Notes: generated from the sequence alone by a model not told the origin. DNA of 64,000 nt from AEGEAN-183 sp045563675 (GCA_045563675.1 JBJLIX010000002.1:434001-498000); one strand, 5' to 3'. Positions 44,294 through 53,623 are shown, counted from the stretch's first letter. Numbers and translations are program-made.

Positions 44294-45340
44294 CTAGCGT
44301 TCCATGGAACCTATCCAATCCTCAATTAATTGTATTGCTTCAGTATGCATCAAAGATCTACCTGATTCTGGCATCATAACTCCTGGGTCAATAGAAATCA
44401 TCCTATAAAGTAAAATAGATTCTTGCGGCTTTCCTGGTACTATCGAATACTTTAGATTTCCACTACCCCTTCCTGTAGCAACTGGTTTCTTATTTATTCC
44501 TAAACTTTTAGCCCTAGTTTCAATGAAATCTAAGTAAAGGCCAGTTGAATTTGCAACTCCTGATTTGGTATGACAGTGTCCACAATTTATAGCTAAATAT
44601 GCTCTAGCTCTTTCGTCTAAGGTGTTCTCATCATTTTTCCAATCCGCAACTGTCCTGAAGTTTTTTGGGAAAGAACTTATAACTTCCTTAGTTAGTAAAT
44701 ATTCTAATTGATTTTTAATTCCTTCTTTATACTCAAGCTCCTTATTCAAATTTCTTGCTTTAGGCCCTATAGGAGAAATAGCATCGTTAGTAGAGTGGCA
44801 CTCTTTGCACTGATTCTTATTGGGAACCCTGTATCTAACCGCAACTTTCCTTCCAGACTGATCTATCCAAGAAGTATTAATGGCTTTCCCTGCTACCTTG
44901 ATGAAGGCCTCTGTTTGATCTTCGTTCCAAGCGTAAGAAACTGCTTCCCATCCAGTACTTCTATGTAAAAGAACTCTGGTTTCTAAAAGGTAGGAACCTA
45001 GTTCTAAATTGCGTTCATCAACGGGGTAATAAAAAGTTTTAATTAAAGCTGAGCCTACAGGAAAATCAAATACCCAATCCTTCTGATAATTAGCTTTTTT
45101 ACCCTTAGGAACATAAACAAATCTCTTTTTATAAGAATAATCACTAAATAAAGATGTTATCAATTCATATGGGTGAACGTTTTCTTGCGGTATTTGTTTA
45201 GTTTGATCTATAAAAAAATTAAATTCAGAAAGTTTTTTAGGGAAGCTATCTCCCTGTATATCACTGTCACTTACTGCAGCTAAATATGTATTAAAAATTA
45301 AAAAAAGAGTTAAAAAGGTAAATTTAATTCCTTGAATCAT
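44294..45340 (-). CDS. Periplasmic di-haem c-type protein (TIGR03806/HNE_0200-like family)
   Basis: A 348 aa exported protein with a signal peptide (about 1-22) and two haem-c motifs, CKECH at 178-182 and CGHCH at 253-257. A possible axial Met is in PGVMMPESG near 323. The whole chain fits the conserved family known to accompany parallel beta-helix proteins, and its neighbour is exactly that. No other cytochrome-c gene is nearby, so the electron partner is unknown. Haem attachment requires the Ccm machinery, not in this window. Confidence 0.85.
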   Translation of the reverse strand: MIQGIKFTFLTLFLIFNTYLAAVSDSDIQGDSFPKKLSEFNFFIDQTKQIPQENVHPYELITSLFSDYSYKKRFVYVPKGKKANYQKDWVFDFPVGSALIKTFYYPVDERNLELGSYLLETRVLLHRSTGWEAVSYAWNEDQTEAFIKVAGKAINTSWIDQSGRKVAVRYRVPNKNQCKECHSTNDAISPIGPKARNLNKELEYKEGIKNQLEYLLTKEVISSFPKNFRTVADWKNDENTLDERARAYLAINCGHCHTKSGVANSTGLYLDFIETRAKSLGINKKPVATGRGSGNLKYSIVPGKPQESILLYRMISIDPGVMMPESGRSLMHTEAIQLIEDWIGSMER

Positions 45341-45352
45341 ATTAGGATAAAT

Positions 45353-46591
45353 CTAAATATCTTCAGGTACTTCAATATAAACAGGAGCCAAAGGTCTAAT
45401 AACTCCATCATAAGATGTTTTATTTGTATTTATAGGATTAGAGAGAGATAACATATATTTTATTGGTGAAATTGATAGAAACCTAGCTTCGCCATTATCT
45501 TTTAAAATTAATCTCTCATTGTCTGGCTGCCCAAAAAGAATCTGTGCCCAAGGGAGAACTCCATCCCAGAATATATCTGGCATAACTCCATTAGATAGTT
45601 CAACCAATATAGCAGCTAACTCTCCCCTTTCTATATCGGGGTCGAATCCCCCTCTTCCAAAACGGTTATTGTGTACTTGTATACTCTTTGGGTGAGGATA
45701 GTAATTTTCGTCATCAGTATCAGCACCATAGGAAACAATAGAAAGGTTAACAGTGCCATTACCTGCTATGATATTCTCAAAGACTTCTACGTCTGAATTT
45801 GCCTGAATGATTATTCCCGTTCCTCTAGGCACTTCCCCCACTATATTGCCTTCTGGAGCGAAATTATCTGTATCGTTATCTACAGCTTGATTCCTGAAAA
45901 CTCTAACATTACGACCTCCTTGCTGAGGTAAGTCAGGTAAATCAAAAACTAGTATCCCTCCTGTATTTCGAGAAGCAATATTATTGTAAACATCAGCAAA
46001 ATAAGAATTTTCAATTTCAATTCCAGCCACGTTGAAGTGAGCCTTACTATTACGAACAATTATATTCTCAGACTGGCCTACATAAATACCTGCATCAGAA
46101 GCTCCTATTGCTATGCAACCATCTATAAGTACATTTTTGGATTCCACGGGATACAATCCATAAGCTCCATTTAAGCTATCAGGGCCATTAGTCCATTCAG
46201 TCCTAATATTAATCATATATATTCCGTCAGCGCCTATTACCTTTAAAGCATCTCCTTTGGCATCTTCAATAGCAAAGTCCTTTAATACAACCCTATCAGA
46301 TGTAACTAAAAGGCCTTGGGCACCTGACTTTTGGTTAGAAAAACTTAAAATAGACTTATCCATTCCTTCTCCGATGAATCTAACATCGTCTACATCTAAA
46401 GAAAGTCCATCAGAAAAAGAATAGAAACCTTCTTTCAATCTAATGGTATCTCCAGGTTTGGCTAAAATAAGTGCTTCTTGTAAATCTTCTTGGTAATTGC
46501 CTAATGGGGAGATTACAATCTCTTTAGAATACGCAGTAATACTGAAGAAAAGACTTAGATATATAAGAAGTTTAAATAATAATTTTTTCAT
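45353..46591 (-). CDS. Secreted parallel beta-helix repeat protein (TIGR03805-like, NosD/pectate-lyase fold)
   Basis: A 412 aa protein with a signal peptide (about 1-22). From residue 30 it shows repeated right-handed beta-helix turns: many IxVxNNxxxx and NIIVRNSKAHFNVAGIEI-like strings with Asn ladders. It carries no pectin-lyase catalytic signature I can identify. Members pair with the di-haem family next door, 12 bases downstream. It is the first gene of the seven-gene operon, so it is probably the substrate-binding or scaffold component, as NosD is for NosFY. That role is inferred. Confidence 0.85.
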   Translation of the reverse strand: MKKLLFKLLIYLSLFFSITAYSKEIVISPLGNYQEDLQEALILAKPGDTIRLKEGFYSFSDGLSLDVDDVRFIGEGMDKSILSFSNQKSGAQGLLVTSDRVVLKDFAIEDAKGDALKVIGADGIYMINIRTEWTNGPDSLNGAYGLYPVESKNVLIDGCIAIGASDAGIYVGQSENIIVRNSKAHFNVAGIEIENSYFADVYNNIASRNTGGILVFDLPDLPQQGGRNVRVFRNQAVDNDTDNFAPEGNIVGEVPRGTGIIIQANSDVEVFENIIAGNGTVNLSIVSYGADTDDENYYPHPKSIQVHNNRFGRGGFDPDIERGELAAILVELSNGVMPDIFWDGVLPWAQILFGQPDNERLILKDNGEARFLSISPIKYMLSLSNPINTNKTSYDGVIRPLAPVYIEVPEDI

Positions 46592-46676
46592 TACTATCGG
46601 TTGAAATTTTAAGTTGTATTCTAAATGATATTGTTGATACTAGTAAGTATTCTTAATCTAAGATGAGAAAGAGAAA

Positions 46677-47165
46677 ATGGAATTAAGCATAACTACACAA
46701 ATAATAATACTTTGTTTACAGACCTTAGGTCCTTTTACAGTGCTCATAACAGTATATTTTTTAGTTACAGAGCTTAGGGAACAGAATAAAGTTTCACGTG
46801 CAAATGCAAGACAAAATATTGCAGATAGCCATCAAAGGCTTGCCTTGGCAGGTCTCCAGAAAGAACTCGTAGAAATAAAAATAAAGTTAAGAAATAATGA
46901 ACCTCTTACAGATGAAGAGGAGTCAATGTATATTACCCATTTCAGTGCGATCATTAGAGCAAGGCAGAATCAGTTCTATCAGAATTCAATAGGTATGCTC
47001 GATGGAGACGAATGGGAAGCAATGGTGGCTTCTTTTAAAACCCTACTTAGTGATGAAAAGAATATAGAAATTTGGTCCTTTATGTCTCCAACATTTCCTA
47101 AGGACTTTGTTGAGTTTGTTGATGAAAAAATCCAAGAAGGAAAGATGTATAGAGGTAAGGGCTAA
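46677..47165 (+). CDS. Membrane-anchored hypothetical protein, 162 aa
   Basis: I do not recognise a named family. There is one N-terminal hydrophobic helix (about 5-29), then a long amphipathic helix rich in Glu, Gln, Asn and Ala (TELREQNKVSRANARQNIADSHQRLALAG) and an acidic helical tail. Similar proteins of this plan occur widely in marine gammaproteobacteria. It lies eight bases before an EAL protein, so it may be a membrane anchor or input subunit for that enzyme, an inference from position only. Confidence 0.8.
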   Translation: MELSITTQIIILCLQTLGPFTVLITVYFLVTELREQNKVSRANARQNIADSHQRLALAGLQKELVEIKIKLRNNEPLTDEEESMYITHFSAIIRARQNQFYQNSIGMLDGDEWEAMVASFKTLLSDEKNIEIWSFMSPTFPKDFVEFVDEKIQEGKMYRGKG

Positions 47166-47173
47166 ATAAAATT

Positions 47174-48259
47174 ATGCACCAAGAAAAAGACCATTTGCAA
47201 TATCTTTTTAGGTCATTAAAACATCATCCCAGTCCCTATTTAATATATGAATTAGATGGGTCTATAAAGTGGACTAATTTGGCTGCCAATTACATTTTTA
47301 GAATAGAAGATTCTAAAGGTCTTTCAGTCAATATTCCTAAAGAAAGTAAAGAAAAACTTTCGAGCAGAGATGGTATAGCGCAAGCATACGATACTCCGGT
47401 TGAAGTAAGCCTTAGAAAAATTAAATTTTTAATGCGAACTAGGGTTCATAGAATTCCTTTTGAAGGTTCTGAAGACTTTCTCTTAATAGAGATCCTCTGT
47501 CCTTCAAGAGAAGGGCTAGAAGCATTAGAAATGACTATTGCATGCATAGAATATGACCGAATAGATTTAGCGTATCAAAAACAAGTGGACCTAAAGACGA
47601 ACAAAGTTACTGGAGTAGAAGCCCTCTTGAGAATGAGAGATGAAGAAGGAAATATCATACCCAATGATAGACTCATTCCTCAAATAGAAGGTGAGAGTCT
47701 CTTTTCTCTTGTCGTTATGTCTTCTTTGGTTAAATTGAGTGAATTCTTCAGGAAAAAAGAAGAAATAGGTCTTTCTGAAGCAACAGTTTATCTTAATGTT
47801 TCTGCACACACAGTTATGCATCCAGAGTTCTGTAATATATTTACTAACTATGTAGAGAGTATGAAGTTGAAGCCTAATGAATTTGGTTTAGAAGTCACAG
47901 AAACAGCTGAATTAGGAGATACTCAAAGCGCTTCTGAATCTTTAGAAAAATTAAAAGCTAAAGGGATCAAGATCGCTTTAGATGATTTTGGTGCTGGTTA
48001 TTCTTCGTTGAGGTACTTAAAAGATCTACCTGTGGATGTTGTTAAACTAGACAAAATGTTTACAGGGGAGATTAATGATCCCGTTACAGGTAAATTAATT
48101 GGCTTTGTAGTTGAAGTCTGTAAAGCGCTATCTATGGAAATGATAGGAGAAGGAATAGAAACAGAAGAACAGAAAGAGGCTATGGGAAAGATAGGATGCC
48201 AAATTGGCCAAGGTTTTTTGATGCATAAGCCTGAATTTCTAGATACTCTAAAGAATTAA
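47174..48259 (+). CDS. EAL-domain c-di-GMP phosphodiesterase with PAS-like N-terminus
   Basis: A 361 aa protein. Residues 15-110 look like a small PAS-like sensor (YLIYELDGSIKWTNLAANYIF). The EAL domain (about 120-358) keeps all catalytic residues: E149 in EAL, N208, E240, D270-D271 in DDFGAGYSS, K294, E326 and Q346. It should therefore hydrolyse c-di-GMP to pGpG. It sits two bases before the GGDEF protein, making an opposing pair. No transmembrane segment is seen. Confidence 0.93.
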   Translation: MHQEKDHLQYLFRSLKHHPSPYLIYELDGSIKWTNLAANYIFRIEDSKGLSVNIPKESKEKLSSRDGIAQAYDTPVEVSLRKIKFLMRTRVHRIPFEGSEDFLLIEILCPSREGLEALEMTIACIEYDRIDLAYQKQVDLKTNKVTGVEALLRMRDEEGNIIPNDRLIPQIEGESLFSLVVMSSLVKLSEFFRKKEEIGLSEATVYLNVSAHTVMHPEFCNIFTNYVESMKLKPNEFGLEVTETAELGDTQSASESLEKLKAKGIKIALDDFGAGYSSLRYLKDLPVDVVKLDKMFTGEINDPVTGKLIGFVVEVCKALSMEMIGEGIETEEQKEAMGKIGCQIGQGFLMHKPEFLDTLKN

Positions 48260-48261
48260 AT

Positions 48262-49743
48262 ATGCCTACATTAGATAAAAAAAACGCAACAAATCAAGCT
48301 TCGAAAGGTGCAGAAGAAATATTACTTACTCAAATAAAACAAGAGTTTACTACCCCAGCTGAAGCCATCTTTGACTATCTTGAGTTAATTGAAAAAAATC
48401 TAGACCTTCTAAATCTATCTTTTCCAGATGAAGTAGATCAAATCAAAGGTGGTGCAGAAAAGTTAATCGAGCAATATGAAGAAGCTTTTAAAGAAAATAC
48501 TGGACCCAATGTTACAGACAAAACCAAAAGTCCAGAAGAGTATTCTACTTTAAGACATAATCTTCGAACTCCTTTAAATGCTATTATTGGATATAGCGAA
48601 ATTCTTCTAGAAGATACTGAAGAAGAAGCTACAGAGGAATTAACATCAGATATTTCTTCTATTATCTCTTTAGCCAAAGAGACAGAAACAGCTATAGAAA
48701 AGTTTGTTGACTATATAAGGGGTGCTCTATCAGAAAACCTAGATAAAGATAGTTCTTCTCAGCTTGAATCTGCAGAAGCATTATTTAAATCCTTAGGTTC
48801 TATAGACTATTCACTTGAAGTTAGTGATAACCTAAAAGATTCAGATATTCTTATAGTAGATGACAATAAAACAAACTGTGAAGTTTTAGAAAGAAGACTT
48901 TCTCTTCAAGGTCTTACTTGCAGAACAGCTTATGATGGGAATACCGCTATTGAAGAAGTTACAAAGAAAAATCCTGATTTAATTCTATTGGATGTAATTT
49001 TGCCAGATATCAACGGCTTAGAATTGCTTAAAATATTTAGAGAAAAACATACAAGTGATGAACTTCCCGTCATTATGGTCTCAGCTTTTAATGATGTTGA
49101 TAGCATAGCTAAGTGTATACAGTTAGGAGCCCAAGATTACTTGCCCAAACCCCTAAATGGGACAATTTTATTGGCTAAAGTTATTTCTTCGTTAGAAAGA
49201 AAATTCTTCAGAGAAAGAGAGCAAGAGCTAGTAAATGAACTACATATTCAAGCTACTACAGATCAGTTAACCGGTATTTACAATAGAAGGGTAATTTTTG
49301 ATTCTCTTGAAAAAGCTTATAACGACCTAGATTTAGGCAAAATTAAAGGTTTCTCAGTCTTAACTCTGGACATAGACTTCTTTAAAAACGTAAATGACAC
49401 TTATGGGCATGGTGGTGGTGATGAAGTACTTAAATCATTTGCAGGTAATTTAAATGAATTAATTACAGAGCCTAATGTTGTTGGAAGAATAGGTGGAGAG
49501 GAATTCTTAGCTATTTTAATGGAAACAGATTTACAAAAGGTTACTAAATTATGTGATAATTTAAGGCAAGAGGTTACAAGCAAAGTGATTGACTACGAGG
49601 GGAATAAAATTAAAGTAACTTTTAGTGGTGGTGTATCTAATACCAACGAATCAAGAAATGCATCTGACTTGGTAAATAAAGCTGATGAAAGGCTTTATGA
49701 TGCAAAAAAATCGGGAAGGGATAGGATCGTTCTTTCTAATTAA
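48262..49743 (+). CDS. His-box/REC/GGDEF diguanylate cyclase response regulator
   Basis: A 493 aa protein. Residues 1-165 are helical, with a histidine-kinase-like box LRHNLRTPLNAIIGYSEILL (His99) and an earlier related box around 27-45 lacking the His, but no ATPase domain. A REC domain follows (about 194-310; Asp244, Lys296). The GGDEF domain is at about 330-490 with the active site GGEEF at 411-415. The inhibitory RxxD site is replaced by TEPN (402-405), so feedback by c-di-GMP is probably lost. The output is c-di-GMP synthesis. Confidence 0.92.
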   Translation: MPTLDKKNATNQASKGAEEILLTQIKQEFTTPAEAIFDYLELIEKNLDLLNLSFPDEVDQIKGGAEKLIEQYEEAFKENTGPNVTDKTKSPEEYSTLRHNLRTPLNAIIGYSEILLEDTEEEATEELTSDISSIISLAKETETAIEKFVDYIRGALSENLDKDSSSQLESAEALFKSLGSIDYSLEVSDNLKDSDILIVDDNKTNCEVLERRLSLQGLTCRTAYDGNTAIEEVTKKNPDLILLDVILPDINGLELLKIFREKHTSDELPVIMVSAFNDVDSIAKCIQLGAQDYLPKPLNGTILLAKVISSLERKFFREREQELVNELHIQATTDQLTGIYNRRVIFDSLEKAYNDLDLGKIKGFSVLTLDIDFFKNVNDTYGHGGGDEVLKSFAGNLNELITEPNVVGRIGGEEFLAILMETDLQKVTKLCDNLRQEVTSKVIDYEGNKIKVTFSGGVSNTNESRNASDLVNKADERLYDAKKSGRDRIVLSN

Positions 49744-49760
49744 AGGAGTAAAAAACTAAA

Positions 49761-50123
49761 ATGGCAAAAATACTTTATGTAGAAGATGATGAAATGAACA
49801 GAGACATGCTGTCTAGAAGGTTAACCAGGAGAGATCATGAAATTCTCTTAGCTTTTGATGGACAAGAAGGTTTAGAAAAAATGAGATCTGAGAAACCTGA
49901 ACTTGTTCTTATGGATATGGGCCTTCCGGTCTTAGATGGATGGGAGGCTACAACTCAGGCTAAAGCAGATGAAGAATTAAAATCCATCCCAATCATAGCT
50001 CTTACAGCTCATGCCCTAGAGTCTGATAGACAGAAGGCTTTAGATTGTGGCGCTGATGATTTTGATACTAAGCCTATAGATCTAAAGAGATTATTAAGTA
50101 AGATAGAGGCTTTGCTAGCTTGA
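49761..50123 (+). CDS. Single-domain response regulator (CheY-like)
   Basis: A 120 aa REC-only protein. The acidic pair is in YVEDDEMNRDM, the phosphoacceptor Asp in LVLMDMGLPVLDGWE, the switch Thr/Ser in IALTAH and the Lys in TKPID. It has no output domain, so it probably shuttles phosphate in a relay or acts by protein contact. AAAGGAG precedes the ATG. It follows the GGDEF gene by 17 bases and converges on the hybrid kinase gene eight bases away. Confidence 0.93.
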   Translation: MAKILYVEDDEMNRDMLSRRLTRRDHEILLAFDGQEGLEKMRSEKPELVLMDMGLPVLDGWEATTQAKADEELKSIPIIALTAHALESDRQKALDCGADDFDTKPIDLKRLLSKIEALLA

Positions 50124-50131
50124 GTTCTAGT

Positions 50132-53116
50132 CTAATCTTTTGAGTAAATGCCTTGAACTATTCCAGATAGTTCATCCATAGAAACCTCATCTTTTCTAAC
50201 AAGTCCTTCTACATTATTTTCCAGCAACTCTCGTTGTACATCGGTTAAATCCTTTCCTGAATAAACTAGTATTGGACTTCTTTTGTCTTCTTCAACTGTC
50301 TCAATATAAGTAGTAAGAAATTCAAAACCATCCATTCTTGGCATCTCTAAATCTAAAACAATTAATGCAGGTTGTTCGTCTATTTTTTCTAAACCTTCTT
50401 GCCCGTCTTTAGCTGTTGTAGGCTTCCATCCTCCCTCTTTTAACATCCTAGAAAGTAAGTCTCTGGTATTCTCATCATCATCTATTACTAATACCTTTTT
50501 GTTGTCTGTAGGTTGGTCACCTAAAATATTCCTTACAGATTTAATGAATAATTCTCTATCTATAGGTTTAGTAATGTAGTCATCTGCACCTAAGGAGTTG
50601 GCTAAAGTGTCTTGGTTTAACTGACTAACCATAATGATAGGCATATCTTTCAATTCAGGATCGGATTTACACTCTCTAAGAATAGACCAACCATCTCTTC
50701 CTGGCATTAACACATCCAATAATAAAAGCTTAGGTTTAGTCTCTCTTACCATCTGCATGCCCTTCTCACTATCAGTAGCACCTACCAAGGTAAGACCAAT
50801 CTTTGTAAGTGTTCTTTTAATTAAATCATGCATAGTCACATCATCATCAATTAAAACAACTAATTTTTCATCGTCATCTATACCTTCTAGTACATTATCT
50901 GAAACATCATGATCTTCCTGTGCAGATTCTCTTGGTAATTTAAGAGAGAAAACTGAGCCAACACCTAATTCACTAGTCAAAGTAATATCTCCACCCATCA
51001 TTTGAGCCATTTCACGAGAAAGCGGAAGTCCTAATCCAGTTCCGCCATGCTTAGCAGAAGTAGACCTTTCAGCTTGTGTATAAGCTTCAAATACTTTATT
51101 AGCGCCTTCTTCGCTCATGCCTTCACCTGTGTCTATTATCTTAAAGTTAATCATTTCAACTTTTTCTTCAACACTAGTTTCTAGTTCAAGAGTTACTTTT
51201 CCATTTTCAGTAAATTTAGCTGCATTACTTAATAAGTTACTTAAGCACTGCCTTAATTTCGTTTCGTCTTGTCTCATTGCGCCTATACCGTCAGGTATTA
51301 TGCTTTGGAAGGAATTGTTATTTTTTGAAATTAAAGGAGCTGAGATATCTTTAATTGTGTCTATAACATCTTCGATTTCAAAGCTTGTTATATACAACTC
51401 CATCTTCCCGCTTTCAATCTTAGAAATATCCAAAATATTATTAATGAGCGATAGTAAATGGGTCCCTGCAGAAGTAATCTTCTTAAGGTCAGGTAATAAA
51501 TCATCGTATCCTAAATCTTCACACTCCTCGGCCAGCATTTCTCCATACCCTAATATTGCATTCAATGGAGTTCTTAATTCATGACTCATATTTGCAAAAA
51601 ATCTAGAAGTTTCCCCTTTTGCATCTATGGCTTCATCTCTAGCTTTTTCCATTTCACTAGTTCTTGCATTGATCAAGGCATTCACTTCATCTGACATTCT
51701 TGTAAAAGCCAATAACATTAATTCTACTGAAGCTTCTTCTCCTCTCTCAGTTTCTTGTTTTTCAAGCTCTCTCATTTTGCCAATATCGTTTAGGATTAAA
51801 GTTTTTGCATCCCCTTCAAGTTGATCCGCTAAATGGGACATCTTTTCTATAATTACACTATCTCTTTCTTTTCTTCTGCTAGCTTGTTCTGCTCTAATAT
51901 CTTCCATTTCTAGAAGGTGGGATCTGTAACTTCTTAGAGCATCAGATAATTTACCTACCTCGTCGTTGTCAGAAGCAAATAAACCCCTCCTTTGAGGCAT
52001 TTGTTGAGAGTGATCTCCTTCGGTTAAACCTTTGAGAACTTCAATTGCTCTAGTTATGCCTCCAAATGTAACTGCTGTAATTGCAGATAAAAATGCTATA
52101 ACGAGAATTACTATAACTGCTGCGAAAATCAAACCATTTTGAAGTTGCTGATCTGCAGCAATCATGCTTTCTCTTTCATCTTTAAAAATGAAAAGTTGTG
52201 CTTCATCCGCTGAAAGATAAGAACTTAGAGGAAGAAGAGTTATGGAAGTCCCAAGGGTGTAAGCTTTTTCACTGTATCTGCTGCCATTTAAAGTTTTCAG
52301 TTTATCTGCTTCCTTTATTAAGCTGGAATAATTATTTATACCAAATCTTTCGCTTTGTTCTGAAGTGTTTTCTGAAGAATAGTCTTCATCTAGGGAAATT
52401 AAGCCTAAAGGTGTTTGGATGCCCATCCTAACTTCAAACTCATCTTCGAATACTTCAAGAGCTTTTCTTATATCAGAACCCAGAACCATAATAGCCAGAG
52501 TTTCGCCTTCAACCTTTATGGGGAAGGAGTAGGTTTGATTAAGAGTTGAAATCTCTTTATTAGTAGAGTCAGTAATTTTGAGAGTAGATTGTCGAGGTCT
52601 CTGTGAAGCTTCTTTAATATAGGTATCTAAATAACCAAAAAAGTCTGGTAAAGCATTTCTGCTGCATGCATCTATTCCAAATAGATCAAAAGCACTTCCA
52701 CAATAAATTCTCTCTCCTGATGGGAAGTAAGCCATTACAAAACTTAAACTTCCATCATCTAAATCTTCAGCAAATAGTTCCTCTATAAGAAACTGGGCAT
52801 TACCTAAACTTCTTGCTTTTATAGAGTCAAGGACTGGATTGGTAAAATTCCCTTGTGATTCAACCATATCAAGCAAAATTTCTGCTTCTGGATCCCATAC
52901 ATTACCTCTTTCTCCAAAATTGGGTTCCCATCTACCCATCTTTTCTAAGGTGCTGCTATAAGCTTGGTACCATGCAGATTCATATAGAATTAATAAAGAT
53001 TCACCTGCTGCGTCTTCGTCTATGGATGCGCGTCTTTCAGAAGCATAGTAAAGAACAGCTGCTATCAGCAAATTTCCCAATAAGCCGAAAAGCAAAAGTT
53101 GAATCCTTATTGGCAT
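50132..53116 (-). CDS. Hybrid sensor histidine kinase with two receiver domains
   Basis: A 994 aa inner-membrane kinase. Order: TM1 about 5-25; a large periplasmic sensor (about 30-325); TM2 about 329-353; HAMP about 354-407; coiled coil; HisKA with His512 (FFANMSHELRTPLN); HATPase (N box near N631, G1 DTGEG 662-666, GGTGLGLPLS 691-700); REC1 with Asp801 (DVLMPGRDGW); REC2 with Asp922 (LDLEMPRMDGF). There is no HPt domain. It is convergent with the EAL/GGDEF/REC genes and is the natural input of that relay. The sensed ligand is unknown. Confidence 0.95.
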   Translation of the reverse strand: MPIRIQLLLFGLLGNLLIAAVLYYASERRASIDEDAAGESLLILYESAWYQAYSSTLEKMGRWEPNFGERGNVWDPEAEILLDMVESQGNFTNPVLDSIKARSLGNAQFLIEELFAEDLDDGSLSFVMAYFPSGERIYCGSAFDLFGIDACSRNALPDFFGYLDTYIKEASQRPRQSTLKITDSTNKEISTLNQTYSFPIKVEGETLAIMVLGSDIRKALEVFEDEFEVRMGIQTPLGLISLDEDYSSENTSEQSERFGINNYSSLIKEADKLKTLNGSRYSEKAYTLGTSITLLPLSSYLSADEAQLFIFKDERESMIAADQQLQNGLIFAAVIVILVIAFLSAITAVTFGGITRAIEVLKGLTEGDHSQQMPQRRGLFASDNDEVGKLSDALRSYRSHLLEMEDIRAEQASRRKERDSVIIEKMSHLADQLEGDAKTLILNDIGKMRELEKQETERGEEASVELMLLAFTRMSDEVNALINARTSEMEKARDEAIDAKGETSRFFANMSHELRTPLNAILGYGEMLAEECEDLGYDDLLPDLKKITSAGTHLLSLINNILDISKIESGKMELYITSFEIEDVIDTIKDISAPLISKNNNSFQSIIPDGIGAMRQDETKLRQCLSNLLSNAAKFTENGKVTLELETSVEEKVEMINFKIIDTGEGMSEEGANKVFEAYTQAERSTSAKHGGTGLGLPLSREMAQMMGGDITLTSELGVGSVFSLKLPRESAQEDHDVSDNVLEGIDDDEKLVVLIDDDVTMHDLIKRTLTKIGLTLVGATDSEKGMQMVRETKPKLLLLDVLMPGRDGWSILRECKSDPELKDMPIIMVSQLNQDTLANSLGADDYITKPIDRELFIKSVRNILGDQPTDNKKVLVIDDDENTRDLLSRMLKEGGWKPTTAKDGQEGLEKIDEQPALIVLDLEMPRMDGFEFLTTYIETVEEDKRSPILVYSGKDLTDVQRELLENNVEGLVRKDEVSMDELSGIVQGIYSKD

Positions 53117-53167
53117 AAAGTTATTTTATTTTTTTGGGAAAACTAGAAAATTTAGTTTTTCTTTTAC

Positions 53168-53560
53168 TTAATCTAGAGCAAAGCTCACTTTAGCTCTTAC
53201 GTCGCTTACCTTTACAGACACTCCCTGGTAGCTGGGTGGATTAAACAGCCATTTTCTGACAGCCTTAATAGCTGCTCTTTCAAAAACTCCTGTAGGTTCG
53301 CTTTCTATAACATAGGGATCAAGAACAGAACCATCTGTATCCACATCAAACTCTATTACAACAAAACCTTCTCTTCCCATTCTTATTGCATTTCTTGGGT
53401 AAGTTGGAACAGCATTAAAAACTCTAGTTACCTGAATTACTGTTTTATCTTCTCCAACGTAACCTTCTAGGGTCTTGGCAGCCCCTGAAGCTGAACTTGA
53501 GAAAACTCCAATAAGTAGTAGGGCAAAAGTGATTTTTAAAACTTTTATTGAAGAAGTCAT
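53168..53560 (-). CDS. Secreted TonB C-terminal-domain protein
   Basis: A 130 aa protein with a signal peptide (about 1-27, ending ASGA) and then a complete TonB-C fold (about 45-130; AVPTYPRNAIRMGREGFVVIEFDVDTDGS, AAIKAVRKWLFNPPSYQG). It lacks the Pro-rich linker of classical TonB and may lose its membrane anchor by cleavage. So it may not be an energy transducer; a partner of TonB or an outer-membrane-side binder is possible. No exbB or exbD is nearby. Confidence 0.85.
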   Translation of the reverse strand: MTSSIKVLKITFALLLIGVFSSSASGAAKTLEGYVGEDKTVIQVTRVFNAVPTYPRNAIRMGREGFVVIEFDVDTDGSVLDPYVIESEPTGVFERAAIKAVRKWLFNPPSYQGVSVKVSDVRAKVSFALD

Positions 53561-53623
53561 CTAGTAGTCTCCTAAATATTAAAAAAGTGTATTATACACA
53601 CGTTATTAAATGGAATTAAATTA

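Noticed and set aside
51117..51584. Plus-strand open frame of 155 codons antisense to the hybrid kinase
   Set aside because: It lies wholly within the kinase coding frame, has Ser/Ile/Leu-rich content typical of an antisense shadow, and no ribosome-binding site.
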